DNA of 64,000 nt. Source: Solibacteraceae bacterium. GTDB lineage: Bacteria > Acidobacteriota > Terriglobia > Bryobacterales > Bryobacteraceae. Below, piece after piece: positions 34,429-43,409 of the stretch. The position numbers and the translations under genes are program-made. Under the pieces are notes generated by a model. It did not search any database and was not told where the DNA came from. It was given only the letters and a program-made list of their open reading frames with translations. Location: contig JAJPJX010000174.1 of assembly GCA_021324015.1 (NCBI GenBank), positions 1 through 64,000 on the forward strand, read 5' to 3'. Each line of letters begins with the position of its first letter. The stretch's first letter is position 1.

Positions 34429-37380
34429 CTACTGCACCATCTTCAAGTATTCGAGCAAGTCCGTCATTTGCGCCACGCTCACCTGCTTTTCCAGGTCGCC
34501 CGGCATGGCGGAAAGATTGGTAATGTACATGGTCTTGATATCCTTGCGCTGGATGACGTCTTCCTTGCCGTCTTCGTGCTTCAGTGTGATGGTGGTGGGC
34601 GTCTGCTGGCCGATCACACCGTCGATGGTGCCGCCACCCGCGGTTTCGATCACGTAAGCTTCATAGCCCTGGGCGATCGATTCGCTGGGAATCAGGATGT
34701 CGCGCAACAGCGATTGTTTGGGCTGGTTGTGCACGGTCAGCAGGTTGGGCCCTACCTCGGCGCCATAGCCTTCCAGCCGGTGGCACTTGGCGCACACGGA
34801 GCGGAACACCTGCCGCCCGTGGGCCGAATCGCCCCGCTGGTCCGCGGCGCTCTGATAGCGGCTGACCACCGCCTCGCGCTCCGCCGGGCTCTGCTCGAGC
34901 AGGGGCCGGGCCGCGCCGCGGATTTCCGGGTCGTCCGCCATAATCAGCCGGTGCCGGTGGCGGAAATCCAGGGTCCAGGGCTGCACGGCGCCATCCTGCA
35001 TGGCCTTCACCAGGATCTGCTCACGGTCCTTTTCCAGGAACATGGCATCGGCCGCCGCGGAGCGCACCGCGGGGGTCATTTCGCGCCAGTTCTTCAGCAG
35101 GAACACGGCCGGCTGGGTTCCCGAAATCCGGCCATAGGCGCGTACGGCCGCCGTCTCCACCTGCTCGGGCTGGTGGGGATCGATCAGCTTTTCGAGCAAT
35201 GCCGCCTGTGGGCGGGGGTCGGCCAGGGCCAGCAGGGTGAGTGCATCCGCACGCACCTCGGCGTCGGCCTGCGGATCGGCAGCCGCGGCTGCTGCGTGCG
35301 CCAGGGCCGTCTGCGCCGCCGCGCCTTTCGGCAGGCCGGTGATCTGGAGCAGGCGCAGGGCCGCACGGCGCACCGGTACGTCCGTGCCGGTGGTTAACTT
35401 CAGGAGCGTCTCCTGGCCCGCCGGCGTCACCCCGCCGTGATGCACGCGCATGCCCAACCCCAGGCCTTCGAGGCTGGCCGTGCGCCACCACTGGGCATCC
35501 GCGGACTGGACGGAGGCCACCTTTTGGAGCACACCCTGCACCTCGGCGGGCTTCTGCCGCGTGCCGATCACGGCACAAATGCTGTGCAGCAGGCTCTCGC
35601 GGCCCGGCGAGGCCTGCCCGCCCGCCAGGCCGGCGAACGTGCGCGCCGCCTCGTCCGAGCCGGCGCTCAACGCGGCCACCTGGAACCACTTGTCCTCCAG
35701 GTCGCGCGCCAGCAGTTTCCCCCGCGCGGCGGCGGCCGCCGGGGTGTGCAGGTATCCCAGCGTGGCGAGCAATTGCAGGCGTACTTTGGCATCCGGATCA
35801 TCGGTCATGGCCAGAAGCTTTCCAGCCAGCGCCGGCTGCGCCGCCAGGTGCGCCTCCGCCAGGATAATGGCGTTCTCGCGCACGCCGGCCTCGGGATCCG
35901 CGAGGGCCTTCTCGATCAGCGGCGTTTCCAGCCTGCCCAGCCCCTCCAAGGTCCACAGGGCGTGGAGCCGCCCCACCGCCGAAGGTCCCTGCGCCAGCCG
36001 CTCCAGGTCCGGCGCGGCGTCCACGGCTTTGCGGTCCATCAACAGCCGCTGCGCCGTGCGCCGCCACCAGATATTCGGGTTGGCCAGTTCCTTCACCAAT
36101 TCCTGGTTCGAGGCGCTGCCCAGGTGCAGGTTCTTCACGCGATCCAGGCCCCCATCGGGCACGATGCGGTAGATACGCCCCCGATCGATGCCTTTGGTCA
36201 GGTCCGGGGACTTCTGCGCCTGGGTGGACATCCACTCCGGGTGCTCGATCATCAGCCGGTAGAAGTCCAGCAGATAGAGCGCACCGTCCGGGCCCACGTA
36301 GAAGCCCACGGGCCGGAACCAGGCATCCGTGGAAGCCAGGAACTCGGCGTTGGGGCGATCCCGCCGGGCGGTGAAGGTCGAGCCCTGGCCGGATACCAGG
36401 TCGCGGTGCACCAGGTTGTGCGCCGGCTCGGCTTCGAACAACGCACCGCGATACCAGGTGATGCTGCACGCCGAGGTGAACTGGCCCACGTCGGTGAGCA
36501 GTTCGAAGCGGGGATGCAGCGTGATGGGGAAAACCTTGGCGGCCGCGCCGTGATCCGAAATGTTCTGCATAGCCGCCGCCAGCGGCAGATCCGGATTCCG
36601 CTGCAGGTATCGCGCCGCAATCACTTCCTCGCGCGCGTGGTTGGAGTTGTTGATCGTGAAGTGGTGCCCCCAGTCGTCGAAAGTGTGCCCGAATTGCGAG
36701 CTGCCCGCCAGGGCCTCCAGTTGCCCCGTGTCCGGGCGGAAGCGTACGTTGCGGGCGTGCTCTTTGAGCGGCGGCGTTTCCGGATGTTCGGGCATGCTGA
36801 TGTCCGTGCCGCGGTCCCCGAATTTGTCTTTGTAGATGATGGCGGTGGCGGCATTTTCGTGCGCCAGGTAGATCCAGTTGTCCAGCCCGTAGACCGGCCC
36901 GTTCACGGTGTGCTGCGGATTGGTCACCGCGAAGCCGGTGAGCACCACCCGCCGGAAGTCCGCCTTGCCGTCGCCATTGGTGTCCTCGAAATAGATCACA
37001 TCGGGCGCGTCGGTCACCAGGATGCCCTTTTTCCAGCGCATCACCCCGGTGGGCATCACCAGGTGGTCGGCAAATACGGTGCTGCGGTCCGGGATGCCGT
37101 CACCGTTGGTGTCCTCGAGCATCACCACCTGCCCGATCTTACCCTCGGTATTCAGCGGGTAGGCGCGGTCCTCCACCACGTAGATGCGCCCGTCTTCGTC
37201 CCACTCCATGGCCGCCGGGGAAAGCACGTCCGGCTCGGCGGCGAAAGGCTCGATGCGGTAACCCGGCTCGATCTGAAACGTACCCAGCGCCTGAGTGACT
37301 GGGTATGGGGGTCCGGACTTGCGGCATCCCGACATACCCCAGACAAGCATCAGCATGGCTGCCCAACGCGTGAATCGCAT
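34429..37380 (-). CDS. PVC-type lipoprotein: sugar-dehydrogenase propeller, HEAT repeats, cytochrome c
   Basis: 983 residues. Lipoprotein signal with lipobox WGMSGC (Cys about residue 18). Residues about 30-420 form a glucose/sorbosone-dehydrogenase-like propeller (LSPAAMEWDEDGRIYVVED, LEDTNGDGIPDRSTVFAD, the calcium-binding-like DTNGDGKADF). Residues about 450-830 are HEAT/PBS-type helical repeats (ADPEAGVRENAIILAEAHLA). A C-terminal cytochrome c domain has CAKCH near residue 865 and GAEVGPNLLTV. This architecture is the PVC-type membrane-bound dehydrogenase common in planctomycetes, verrucomicrobia and acidobacteria. It probably oxidises a carbohydrate at the membrane surface. Divergent from the enolase-like gene with 28 bases between. 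Confidence 0.9.
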   Translation of the reverse strand: MRFTRWAAMLMLVWGMSGCRKSGPPYPVTQALGTFQIEPGYRIEPFAAEPDVLSPAAMEWDEDGRIYVVEDRAYPLNTEGKIGQVVMLEDTNGDGIPDRSTVFADHLVMPTGVMRWKKGILVTDAPDVIYFEDTNGDGKADFRRVVLTGFAVTNPQHTVNGPVYGLDNWIYLAHENAATAIIYKDKFGDRGTDISMPEHPETPPLKEHARNVRFRPDTGQLEALAGSSQFGHTFDDWGHHFTINNSNHAREEVIAARYLQRNPDLPLAAAMQNISDHGAAAKVFPITLHPRFELLTDVGQFTSACSITWYRGALFEAEPAHNLVHRDLVSGQGSTFTARRDRPNAEFLASTDAWFRPVGFYVGPDGALYLLDFYRLMIEHPEWMSTQAQKSPDLTKGIDRGRIYRIVPDGGLDRVKNLHLGSASNQELVKELANPNIWWRRTAQRLLMDRKAVDAAPDLERLAQGPSAVGRLHALWTLEGLGRLETPLIEKALADPEAGVRENAIILAEAHLAAQPALAGKLLAMTDDPDAKVRLQLLATLGYLHTPAAAAARGKLLARDLEDKWFQVAALSAGSDEAARTFAGLAGGQASPGRESLLHSICAVIGTRQKPAEVQGVLQKVASVQSADAQWWRTASLEGLGLGMRVHHGGVTPAGQETLLKLTTGTDVPVRRAALRLLQITGLPKGAAAQTALAHAAAAAADPQADAEVRADALTLLALADPRPQAALLEKLIDPHQPEQVETAAVRAYGRISGTQPAVFLLKNWREMTPAVRSAAADAMFLEKDREQILVKAMQDGAVQPWTLDFRHRHRLIMADDPEIRGAARPLLEQSPAEREAVVSRYQSAADQRGDSAHGRQVFRSVCAKCHRLEGYGAEVGPNLLTVHNQPKQSLLRDILIPSESIAQGYEAYVIETAGGGTIDGVIGQQTPTTITLKHEDGKEDVIQRKDIKTMYITNLSAMPGDLEKQVSVAQMTDLLEYLKMVQ

Positions 37381-37408
37381 GGCTGTAGTACCCTCAATAT
37401 TACATCGC

Positions 37409-38833
37409 ATGGGACGTTTCACCCGCCGCGGTTTTGTGGGCGCTCTGGCCATGGGTTCTCCTCTCCGGCTTCGCTCGGCGCAATCCACGGATATCCGCAT
37501 CGAAGACATCCGTTTCGAGTATCAGGATTATCTCTACCGCGCGCCGTACATGTTCGGCGGCCACAGCGTGGATCGCGTCACCCTGCTCAACGTGCACAGC
37601 GTGGTGCGTAACGCCGCCGGCCGCAGCGCCAAAGGCTTCGGGTCCATGACCATGGGGAACGTCTGGGCCTTCCCCTCGAAGACCATGTCCTACGACCGCA
37701 CGCTGGGGGCCATGAAAGCTCTGGCCGGGCGCATTGGCTCCCTCACCGCCACGTGCCGGGACTACGGGCATCCCATCGACCTCAATGTGGCCCTGTTTCC
37801 CGAGTATAGGAAAGCCGCCGCGGAGGTTTCGCGCGAGCTGGGTCTGGATCAGCCCATCCCCAAGCTGTGCACTATGGTGACCGCTGCGCCGTTCGATGCG
37901 GCCATCCACGACGCCTACGGCAAGCTGCACGGCCTGAGCTGCTACCAGACTTACGGGCCGGACTTCGTGCACTACGACCTGGCGCACTACCTGAACGCCG
38001 ATTTCAAGGGCGAAAACCTGGAGCAGTACATCAGCCGCCGGCCGCGCGCGCGCACGTTCCTGTACCACTCGGTGGGGGCTTCGGATCCGATATTCCCCTC
38101 CGACGTGCGCAAGCCCATCGGCGACGGCCTTCCCGAAGACCTGCCCGGCTGGATCCGCTACAACGGGATCACGCGCCTGAAGATCAAGCTGAACGGGAAC
38201 AACCTGGAGGCCGACCTGGAGCGGGTGGTGCGCATCGACCGCGCCGCCACCGAGGCACAGCAGCAGCGCGGCGTGCGGCAGTGGCTCTACTCGCTGGATT
38301 TCAATGAGCAGTGCCCCAACGTGGAGTACCTGCTGGAATTTCTGCGCCGGCTGAAGGAGCAGACAGCGGCCGGGTTTGAGCGCATCCAGTACGTGGAGCA
38401 GCCCACCGCGCGCGATCTCAAGGCCAACCGCTCGAATACTATGCACAAGGCCGCGCGGCTGCGCCCGGTGGTGATCGATGAGTCGCTCACGGACCTGGAT
38501 GCTCTGATGCTGGCGCGAGAGATGGGGTACACCGGGGTGGCGCTCAAAGCCTGCAAGCAGCAGAGCCAGGAAATGCTGATGGCCGCGGCCGCCAGGAAGT
38601 ACAAGATGTTCCTCTGCGTCCAGGACCTCACCTGCCCGGGCGCCTCCTTCATTCAGTCCGCCGGCCTCGCCTCGCACGTACCCGGCGTAGTGGCCATGGA
38701 AGGCAACGCCCGCGAGTATGTTCCAGCGGCCAACAAGCCCTGGGAAGGCCGCTTTCCGGGCCTGTTCCACATCACCGGCGGCACGCTGGACACCAGCGTC
38801 CTGACCGGGCCCGGGCTGGGCGTGGTTCCGTGA
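37409..38833 (+). CDS. Tat-exported enolase-superfamily (mandelate racemase-like) protein
   Basis: 474 residues. The twin-arginine leader MGRFTRRGFVGALAMGSPLR fixes the start at ATG 37409. An enolase-superfamily barrel follows, with LKIKLNGNN (a catalytic-lysine-type strand, about 257-265), YVEQPTARDL (acidic metal ligand region) and VVIDESLTDLDAL (about 355). Members abstract an alpha-proton from a carboxylate using Mg2+; acid-sugar dehydratase or racemase activity is likely but unspecified. An exported member is unusual, since most are cytosolic. Divergent from the lipoprotein dehydrogenase and perhaps acting on its products. Confidence 0.78.
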   Translation: MGRFTRRGFVGALAMGSPLRLRSAQSTDIRIEDIRFEYQDYLYRAPYMFGGHSVDRVTLLNVHSVVRNAAGRSAKGFGSMTMGNVWAFPSKTMSYDRTLGAMKALAGRIGSLTATCRDYGHPIDLNVALFPEYRKAAAEVSRELGLDQPIPKLCTMVTAAPFDAAIHDAYGKLHGLSCYQTYGPDFVHYDLAHYLNADFKGENLEQYISRRPRARTFLYHSVGASDPIFPSDVRKPIGDGLPEDLPGWIRYNGITRLKIKLNGNNLEADLERVVRIDRAATEAQQQRGVRQWLYSLDFNEQCPNVEYLLEFLRRLKEQTAAGFERIQYVEQPTARDLKANRSNTMHKAARLRPVVIDESLTDLDALMLAREMGYTGVALKACKQQSQEMLMAAAARKYKMFLCVQDLTCPGASFIQSAGLASHVPGVVAMEGNAREYVPAANKPWEGRFPGLFHITGGTLDTSVLTGPGLGVVP

Positions 38834-38935
38834 CGGGGAAAGCCGGCCTGGTACGGTACCCACCCGGAACCGTACTCTTCCTGCCACGATTTCTCTCCGA
38901 AACGCACTAAAATCCGAAGCACTACAGGAGGAACC

Positions 38936-39901
38936 ATGGCCAGCATGCCCCAACCACGACCCCAGTCTGAGTCGGTTGTCGACGCGGCTTCCGATACGAT
39001 TGTCCTGGCATTCGACCTGGTGGGAAGCCAGATCGCGAACATGCCCGACGAGTTGACCAAGAGCTTGCAGAGCGCGTCCGTGCAAGCGGCCATCAAGTCC
39101 ACGCTGATGACCTTCGCGCTTAACAAGCAGAAGAGCGGCACCACCACCATTTCCGACCAGGAGGCCACGCAACTCGCCAACGCGCTTTTCAGCAATGTCG
39201 GCGGCAAGGTCGCCGACAGCGTTTTGGAACAGCTTAAGAAGACCCCCGAATACCAAAAGCTGGAACAGAGCCTGAAGAACTTCGAGCAGGCCCTCAAGAC
39301 CTCCCCTCTGGGAGTCTGGGTGGACCGCAACCAGGGAATTCTCTATGTGGTGGGTGCCGGCCTGGTGATTGGCGGCGCCGCGGCCCTCTACGTGACCAAG
39401 ACCGGCGGGATGGTGGTGAATCTGCCAGTCAGCCAGCTCACCGGCAAGCCGGTGAAGATTTTCAAGGTCGGCCGTTTTACCCTGAGCGGCCAGTTGCTGA
39501 ACTTCCAGCCGGATACCCAAACGGTTGGCGGCGCATTGACCGGCGCGGAGAAGTGGGATCGCCTCCAGATCAGCGTGCAGTTGGGCGTGGTGGCCACCGG
39601 CAGCGACGTCAAGCAGGTGAACGGCCAGGTCATGTTCAAAACGCAGGATTTCAACCTTTCCCTCAGCGGCTCTGGCCAGCCCGCGCAGCGCACGGTGAAT
39701 TTAGGCCTGAGCGTGGGCATCAGCGGGAACGGTCTGCCGGGTCCGCTGACGATCGGGATTGGCACGGTCATCAAGGATGGCAAGGCCGACCAGGGTCAAC
39801 TGAATGCTAGCCTGAAGACTGGCGTGGGCACGTTCGGGCTGAGCGGTTCCGCCGGCAAGGGGGAAGTCAAGAGCCTGCTGACCTGGTCGGCCTCGTTCTA
39901 A
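38936..39901 (+). CDS. protein of unknown function with a central membrane helix
   Basis: 321 residues, preceded by a strong AGGAGGAACC. The first 115 residues are helical and polar (DELTKSLQSASVQAAIKSTL, then a coiled-coil-like KLEQSLKNFEQALK). One hydrophobic helix at about 130-150 (ILYVVGAGLVIGGAAALYV) follows. The C-terminal 170 residues are beta-rich with alternating hydrophobic strands and many Gly/Gln/Ser (LSLSGSGQPAQRTVNLGLSV, TFGLSGSAGKG), resembling outer-membrane or autotransporter-like beta structure. No signal peptide. I recognise no family. It appears to be transcribed alone. Confidence 0.7.
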   Translation: MASMPQPRPQSESVVDAASDTIVLAFDLVGSQIANMPDELTKSLQSASVQAAIKSTLMTFALNKQKSGTTTISDQEATQLANALFSNVGGKVADSVLEQLKKTPEYQKLEQSLKNFEQALKTSPLGVWVDRNQGILYVVGAGLVIGGAAALYVTKTGGMVVNLPVSQLTGKPVKIFKVGRFTLSGQLLNFQPDTQTVGGALTGAEKWDRLQISVQLGVVATGSDVKQVNGQVMFKTQDFNLSLSGSGQPAQRTVNLGLSVGISGNGLPGPLTIGIGTVIKDGKADQGQLNASLKTGVGTFGLSGSAGKGEVKSLLTWSASF

Positions 39902-39955
39902 CCAGCCGGCCGGAAGGCGCTTCGCATGGTAGAATCGCGTCCGGGGGCTGATGCT

Positions 39956-40474
39956 GTGAACAAGCGAATCACGGCTGCTTTGATTGGGCTAGGAGCGTGC
40001 GCGCGGCTGGCGCCGCACCCTTGGAATTTCACTCCACTGATGGCCATCGGGCTATACGCCGGCGCCAAATCCACCAAGCTGCGGTTCGGCATTCTGGCCA
40101 CCCTGCTCGCGCTTTTCGCCAGTGACGCGGTACTGGGCTTTTACCGCGGTATGTGGTACGTGTACGGGGCGTCCTGCATCCCGGTGCTGCTGGGCAGCCT
40201 GGGCAGCCGGCGGGGCGGACGCGCTTGGTTGTGGGGCGCAGCTGCCGTTTCCAGCATCTCTTTCTTCGTGCTCACCAATGCGGCGGTCTGGGCAACCGGT
40301 CACCTTTATCCGCACACTATGGGCGGCGTGGCGGCGTGTTTCGCCGCGGCCGTTCCGTTCTATCAGAATCAGATCGCCGGCGATATCTTCTACACGGCCG
40401 CGCTGTTCGGCGCCGACGCGCTGCTGCGATCCCTGGCGCAGCGCGAGCCGCAGATGGCCCAGCCTTGCGCGTAG
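39956..40474 (+). CDS. DUF6580-like integral membrane protein
   Basis: 172 residues from GTG 39956 (an ATG at 39926 is the alternative). Hydrophobic segments: about 5-20 (ITAALIGLGACARL), 25-40, 45-65 (FGILATLLALFASDAVLGFY), 75-90, 95-120 and 130-160. The signature APHPWNFTPLMAIGLYAG matches the DUF6580 group, which often lies near cobalamin-related genes; its role is unproven, with small-molecule transport suggested. It overlaps the BtuF-like gene by 10 bases. Confidence 0.78.
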   Translation: MNKRITAALIGLGACARLAPHPWNFTPLMAIGLYAGAKSTKLRFGILATLLALFASDAVLGFYRGMWYVYGASCIPVLLGSLGSRRGGRAWLWGAAAVSSISFFVLTNAAVWATGHLYPHTMGGVAACFAAAVPFYQNQIAGDIFYTAALFGADALLRSLAQREPQMAQPCA

Positions 40475-41400
40475 TTTCGTTACTGGCTGCCGCTACCGAG
40501 ATCGTTTGTGCGCTGGACGCCGGCGAGATGCTGGTGGGGCGGTCGCACGAATGCGACCAACCGGAGTGGGTGCAGTCGCTGCCAGCTTTGAGCGAGCCGG
40601 CCTTCGACATCAGCGTTTCCAGCCGCGAAATCGACTGCGAGGTGAACCGCCGCATCCGCTCTGGCCAGCCGATCTATCGCATTCACACGGACCGTATCCT
40701 GGCTCTTAAGCCGGACCTGATTATCGCGCAGTCGCACTGCGAGGTTTGCGCGGTAACCCCCGGGGACGTGGCGCGCAGCGGAGGTCCGATACCGGGCGCG
40801 CGGGTGCTTCCGGTGGCGGCAAGCTCGGTGGCCGGCGTCTGGGAAACCATCCGGGAGATCGCTCGGGCCCTCGGCCTGGAAGAGCGGGGAGCGGAGTTGG
40901 CCGCCCGCGAACAGGCCCGCCTGGACCACCTGCGCGCGAGAACCGCAGGTCTGCGGCGGCCCACGCTGGTGGTGCTGGAGTGGACCGACCCGATCTTTCC
41001 GATGGGAAACTGGGGGCCGGAACTGGTGGAGATCGCGGGCGGAGAACTGGTAGCGGGCAACCCGGGTCGGCACTCGTCGGCCATTCCGGCCGAGCAGTTG
41101 GCAGCAGCAGGCCCCGAGTACCTGGTCGTATCGCCGTGCGGTTTTACGCTGGAGCGCGCATCGCGAGAGCTTGCAGTGCTGGAGCGATATTCTTGGTGGA
41201 GCCGGCTGGAGGCCGTCCGCAGTGGCCGGGTGGCCTTCTGCGACGGCAATCTCTTCTTCAACCGGTCGGGCATGACGATCGCGCGAACGGCGGAGATTCT
41301 CGCTGAGATCCTTCACGGCCTGGTATCGGGCGAGCCAACCGAAGCCCGGCACTGGCGGTGGATGCGGGACGTCGCCGCAGCGGGAGGCCGGCCGGTGTGA
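40465..41400 (+). CDS. cobalamin-binding protein-like (BtuF superfamily), no signal peptide
   Basis: 311 residues from TTG 40465 (GTG 40471 is the alternative). A periplasmic-binding-type helical backbone fold: RVVSLLAAATEIVCALDAGE at the start, LKPDLIIAQSHCEVCAVTP near residue 90, and a C-terminal lobe (LAAAGPEYLVVSPCGFTLER). This matches the cobalamin/hemin-binding BtuF-like family, but there is no export signal, so the protein should be cytosolic. Flanked by DUF6580 (10-base overlap) and a PP-loop ATPase (4-base overlap), forming a tight three-gene unit. Confidence 0.82.
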   Translation: MRVVSLLAAATEIVCALDAGEMLVGRSHECDQPEWVQSLPALSEPAFDISVSSREIDCEVNRRIRSGQPIYRIHTDRILALKPDLIIAQSHCEVCAVTPGDVARSGGPIPGARVLPVAASSVAGVWETIREIARALGLEERGAELAAREQARLDHLRARTAGLRRPTLVVLEWTDPIFPMGNWGPELVEIAGGELVAGNPGRHSSAIPAEQLAAAGPEYLVVSPCGFTLERASRELAVLERYSWWSRLEAVRSGRVAFCDGNLFFNRSGMTIARTAEILAEILHGLVSGEPTEARHWRWMRDVAAAGGRPV

Positions 41401-42059
41401 AACGCGTCGCGATGTCGTGGAGCAGCGGCAAGGACAGCGCCTGGGCGCTCGGTCTGTTAAAAAGGACTCCCGGCGTGGAGGTGGCCGCCCTCATCACCAC
41501 CTTCAACACCACGGCCGGGCGGGTGGCCATGCACGCCGTGCGGAGGCGCCTGGTGGAATTACAGGCCGAACGCGCCGGGCTGCCGCTGTGGCCGGTGGAA
41601 CTGCCCTGGCCGTGCGCGAACAGCGTGTACGAAGAGCGCATGGCGGAGGTCTGCCGCCGCGCCGGAGGCGAGGGCCTCAGCGCCATCGCTTTCGGGGACC
41701 TGTTCCTGCGCGATGTCCGCGAGTACCGGGAGCGGCAGCTTCAGGGCACCGGTCTCGAACCTCTGTTCCCGCTGTGGGAGATTCCCACCGCCCGGCTGGC
41801 GGCGGACATGATCCGCGGCGGCCTGAACGCCAAGGTGACCTGCGTCGATCCAAAGAAACTGGATCGCGCGTATGCCGGGCGCGATTTCGATTCCGCCTTC
41901 GTGGCGGAACTGCCGCCCACCGTGGATCCCTGCGGCGAGAACGGCGAATTTCACACCTTTGTCTACGACGCACCCGTGTTTTCCGGGGCCATCGGCGTCG
42001 AAACGGGCGAGATCGTGGAGCGCGACGGCTTCGTCTTTGCCGACGTGTTGGAAGCTTAG
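41397..42059 (+). CDS. PP-loop ATPase, Dph6-like (COG2102)
   Basis: 220 residues, start at GTG 41397, which overlaps the previous stop (GTGA). The PP-loop SWSSGKDSAWALGLL (about 6-20) binds ATP for adenylation. GDLFLRDVREYRERQLQG and PLWEIPTARLAADMIRGGL are hallmarks of the Dph6/diphthine-ammonia-ligase-like ATP-binding family; GENGEFHTFVYDAPVF is the C-terminal signature. Bacteria have no diphthamide, so the substrate is different; the link to cobalamin here is by gene order only. Confidence 0.85.
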   Translation: MKRVAMSWSSGKDSAWALGLLKRTPGVEVAALITTFNTTAGRVAMHAVRRRLVELQAERAGLPLWPVELPWPCANSVYEERMAEVCRRAGGEGLSAIAFGDLFLRDVREYRERQLQGTGLEPLFPLWEIPTARLAADMIRGGLNAKVTCVDPKKLDRAYAGRDFDSAFVAELPPTVDPCGENGEFHTFVYDAPVFSGAIGVETGEIVERDGFVFADVLEA

Positions 42060-42084
42060 CAGGCCGGTCATCCCGGAACTCATC

Positions 42085-42112
42085 TTGCGGTCCGCAACGG
42101 CGTTGTTATAAT
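42085..42112 (+). promoter_or_regulatory. promoter of the ATP synthase operon (extended -10)
   Basis: TTGCGG (42085-42090), a 16-base spacer and TATAAT (42107-42112) preceded by TGT, i.e. an extended -10 (TGTTATAAT). The transcript would start near 42119, leaving a leader of about 220 bases before atpF. Confidence 0.6.
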
Positions 42113-42339
42113 GGCACGGAGATAGAATGCGGAGCGTGTGAGGGCCAGGAAATCAGCTCCGCCCACTGAGGTGCCGTTCTGACGGTGCGCGCCATTCGGG
42201 GTACGAGAGTAGCCCGCGTGGGTCATTCGCCGGCCGTGCATAAAGTGTGCCGGTGTGTGCACTTGCATACGCTTCGGCGTGGGTGCTAAGCTGTTTGGTT
42301 CTTAACGACTAGCTCTCGTAATCTCTCCAGTTGAACCCA
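42113..42339 (+). other. long leader of the ATP synthase operon
   Basis: About 220 bases with no open frame of note. It contains a UUCG-tetraloop hairpin at 42265-42286 (GCA-ACGC-TTCG-GCGT-TGC with small bulges) and a GTGC/GTGTGC-rich run at 42235-42262. The start region has no strong Shine-Dalgarno. A regulatory role, for example setting atpF translation, is possible, but no known RNA family is recognised. Confidence 0.4.
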
Positions 42340-42789
42340 ATGGAAAAGACTCTGCATGATTTAGGCGGACTTCTTCTGCGAGCCCTGCCTACTTTATTCC
42401 TGGTAGCGCTGTTGCATTTCTATTTGAAGTACGTCTTTTTCGGGCCTCTGGAGAAGGTGCTGCACCAGCGCTACGAGGCTACCGATGGGGCGCGGCAGCG
42501 CGCTGACGAGAGCCTGGAGAAAGCCGCTGCTAAGGCCGCGGAGTATGAAGCCGCCATGCGTGCGGCGCGGGCCGAAGTCTACCAGGCCCAGGAGCAACTC
42601 CACAAGAAATTGCAGCGAGAGCGGGACGCGGAGGTGGCGGCGGCGCGGGGGCGGATGGAGGCGGGAGTGCGGGAGGCACGCGCCCGGCTGGAGGCCGATG
42701 TGGCCGAGGCCAAGGCCGCCCTGGCCCAGGAGAGCGACCTGCTGGCAGCACGCATCGCCGACGCGATTGTGAACCGGAGCGTGGCGTGA
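42340..42789 (+). CDS. atpF: ATP synthase F0 subunit b (b'-type)
   Basis: 149 residues. One N-terminal membrane helix (LRALPTLFLVALLHFYLKYVF, about 14-34) and a long amphipathic, Ala/Glu/Arg-rich coiled coil, the peripheral stalk of F1F0 ATP synthase. The ATG at 42340 was preferred to TTG 42331. It precedes a second b-type gene with a GTGA overlap, so the organism uses a b/b' heterodimer. atpB and atpE, normally upstream, are absent. Confidence 0.85.
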   Translation: MEKTLHDLGGLLLRALPTLFLVALLHFYLKYVFFGPLEKVLHQRYEATDGARQRADESLEKAAAKAAEYEAAMRAARAEVYQAQEQLHKKLQRERDAEVAAARGRMEAGVREARARLEADVAEAKAALAQESDLLAARIADAIVNRSVA

Positions 42790-43400
42790 GGCGAGTGGCG
42801 GGCTGGATAGTGGCGGCGTGGCTGGCTGCGGCTGTGCCCGCGTTGACGGCGCAGGAAGGCGCTCCCGCTCGCCGCCCGGCGGAAAGCGAAGGCGAAGCTC
42901 CCGAGGGGGGTGGCATCGCAATCTGGAAGTGGGTCAATTTCGCCCTGCTGGCCGGAGGCCTGGGGTACGTTATCGCCAAGAATGCCGGGCCGTTCTTCGC
43001 CAACCGGTCGCTCGAGATCCGCAAAGGCATGATCGAGGCCGATGAGGCGCGCGCCGAAGCGGACGCGCGGATGGCCGCAGTAGAAGCCAAGCTGGCCAAC
43101 CTGCAGGCGGAGATCGAGGCGCTGCGCCGGGAAGCACACGCCGAGGGCACGGAAGAAACCGAGCGCCTGCGCCGGGAGACCGCCGCGGAACTGGCCAAAA
43201 TTGAGGAGCACGCCGCGCAGGAGATCGCCTCTCTGGGCAAAGCCGCGCGCCTGGAGCTGAAGCGCTACGGCGCGCAGGTGGCAATCGCTCTGGCCGAGCA
43301 GAAGATTCAGGCCCGCATGAACCGCGAGAGCCAGGAGTTGCTGGTGCGCCGCTTCCTCGGCGACCTGCCGGGGCCGGCCTCCTCCGCGCAGTCCTCATAA
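42786..43400 (+). CDS. atpF: ATP synthase F0 subunit b with signal-like N-terminus
   Basis: 204 residues from GTG 42786. Two hydrophobic stretches: residues about 4-22 (VAGWIVAAWLAAAVPALTA, with a cleavage-like ALTAQE) and about 46-64 (IWKWVNFALLAGGLGYVI), separated by a Glu/Pro-rich linker. A long coiled coil follows (ANLQAEIEALRREAHAEGTE, ending VRRFLGDL), typical of the b subunit. The first stretch looks like a signal peptide, which would place the linker outside; this is unusual for subunit b. It is the second of two b genes. Confidence 0.83.
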   Translation: MRRVAGWIVAAWLAAAVPALTAQEGAPARRPAESEGEAPEGGGIAIWKWVNFALLAGGLGYVIAKNAGPFFANRSLEIRKGMIEADEARAEADARMAAVEAKLANLQAEIEALRREAHAEGTEETERLRRETAAELAKIEEHAAQEIASLGKAARLELKRYGAQVAIALAEQKIQARMNRESQELLVRRFLGDLPGPASSAQSS

Positions 43401-43409
43401 CCCACGCCG

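Noticed and set aside
42113-42339. Cobalamin or other known riboswitch upstream of the ATP synthase operon
   Set aside because: No B12-box or other conserved aptamer sequence is visible, and the downstream genes do not suit one.
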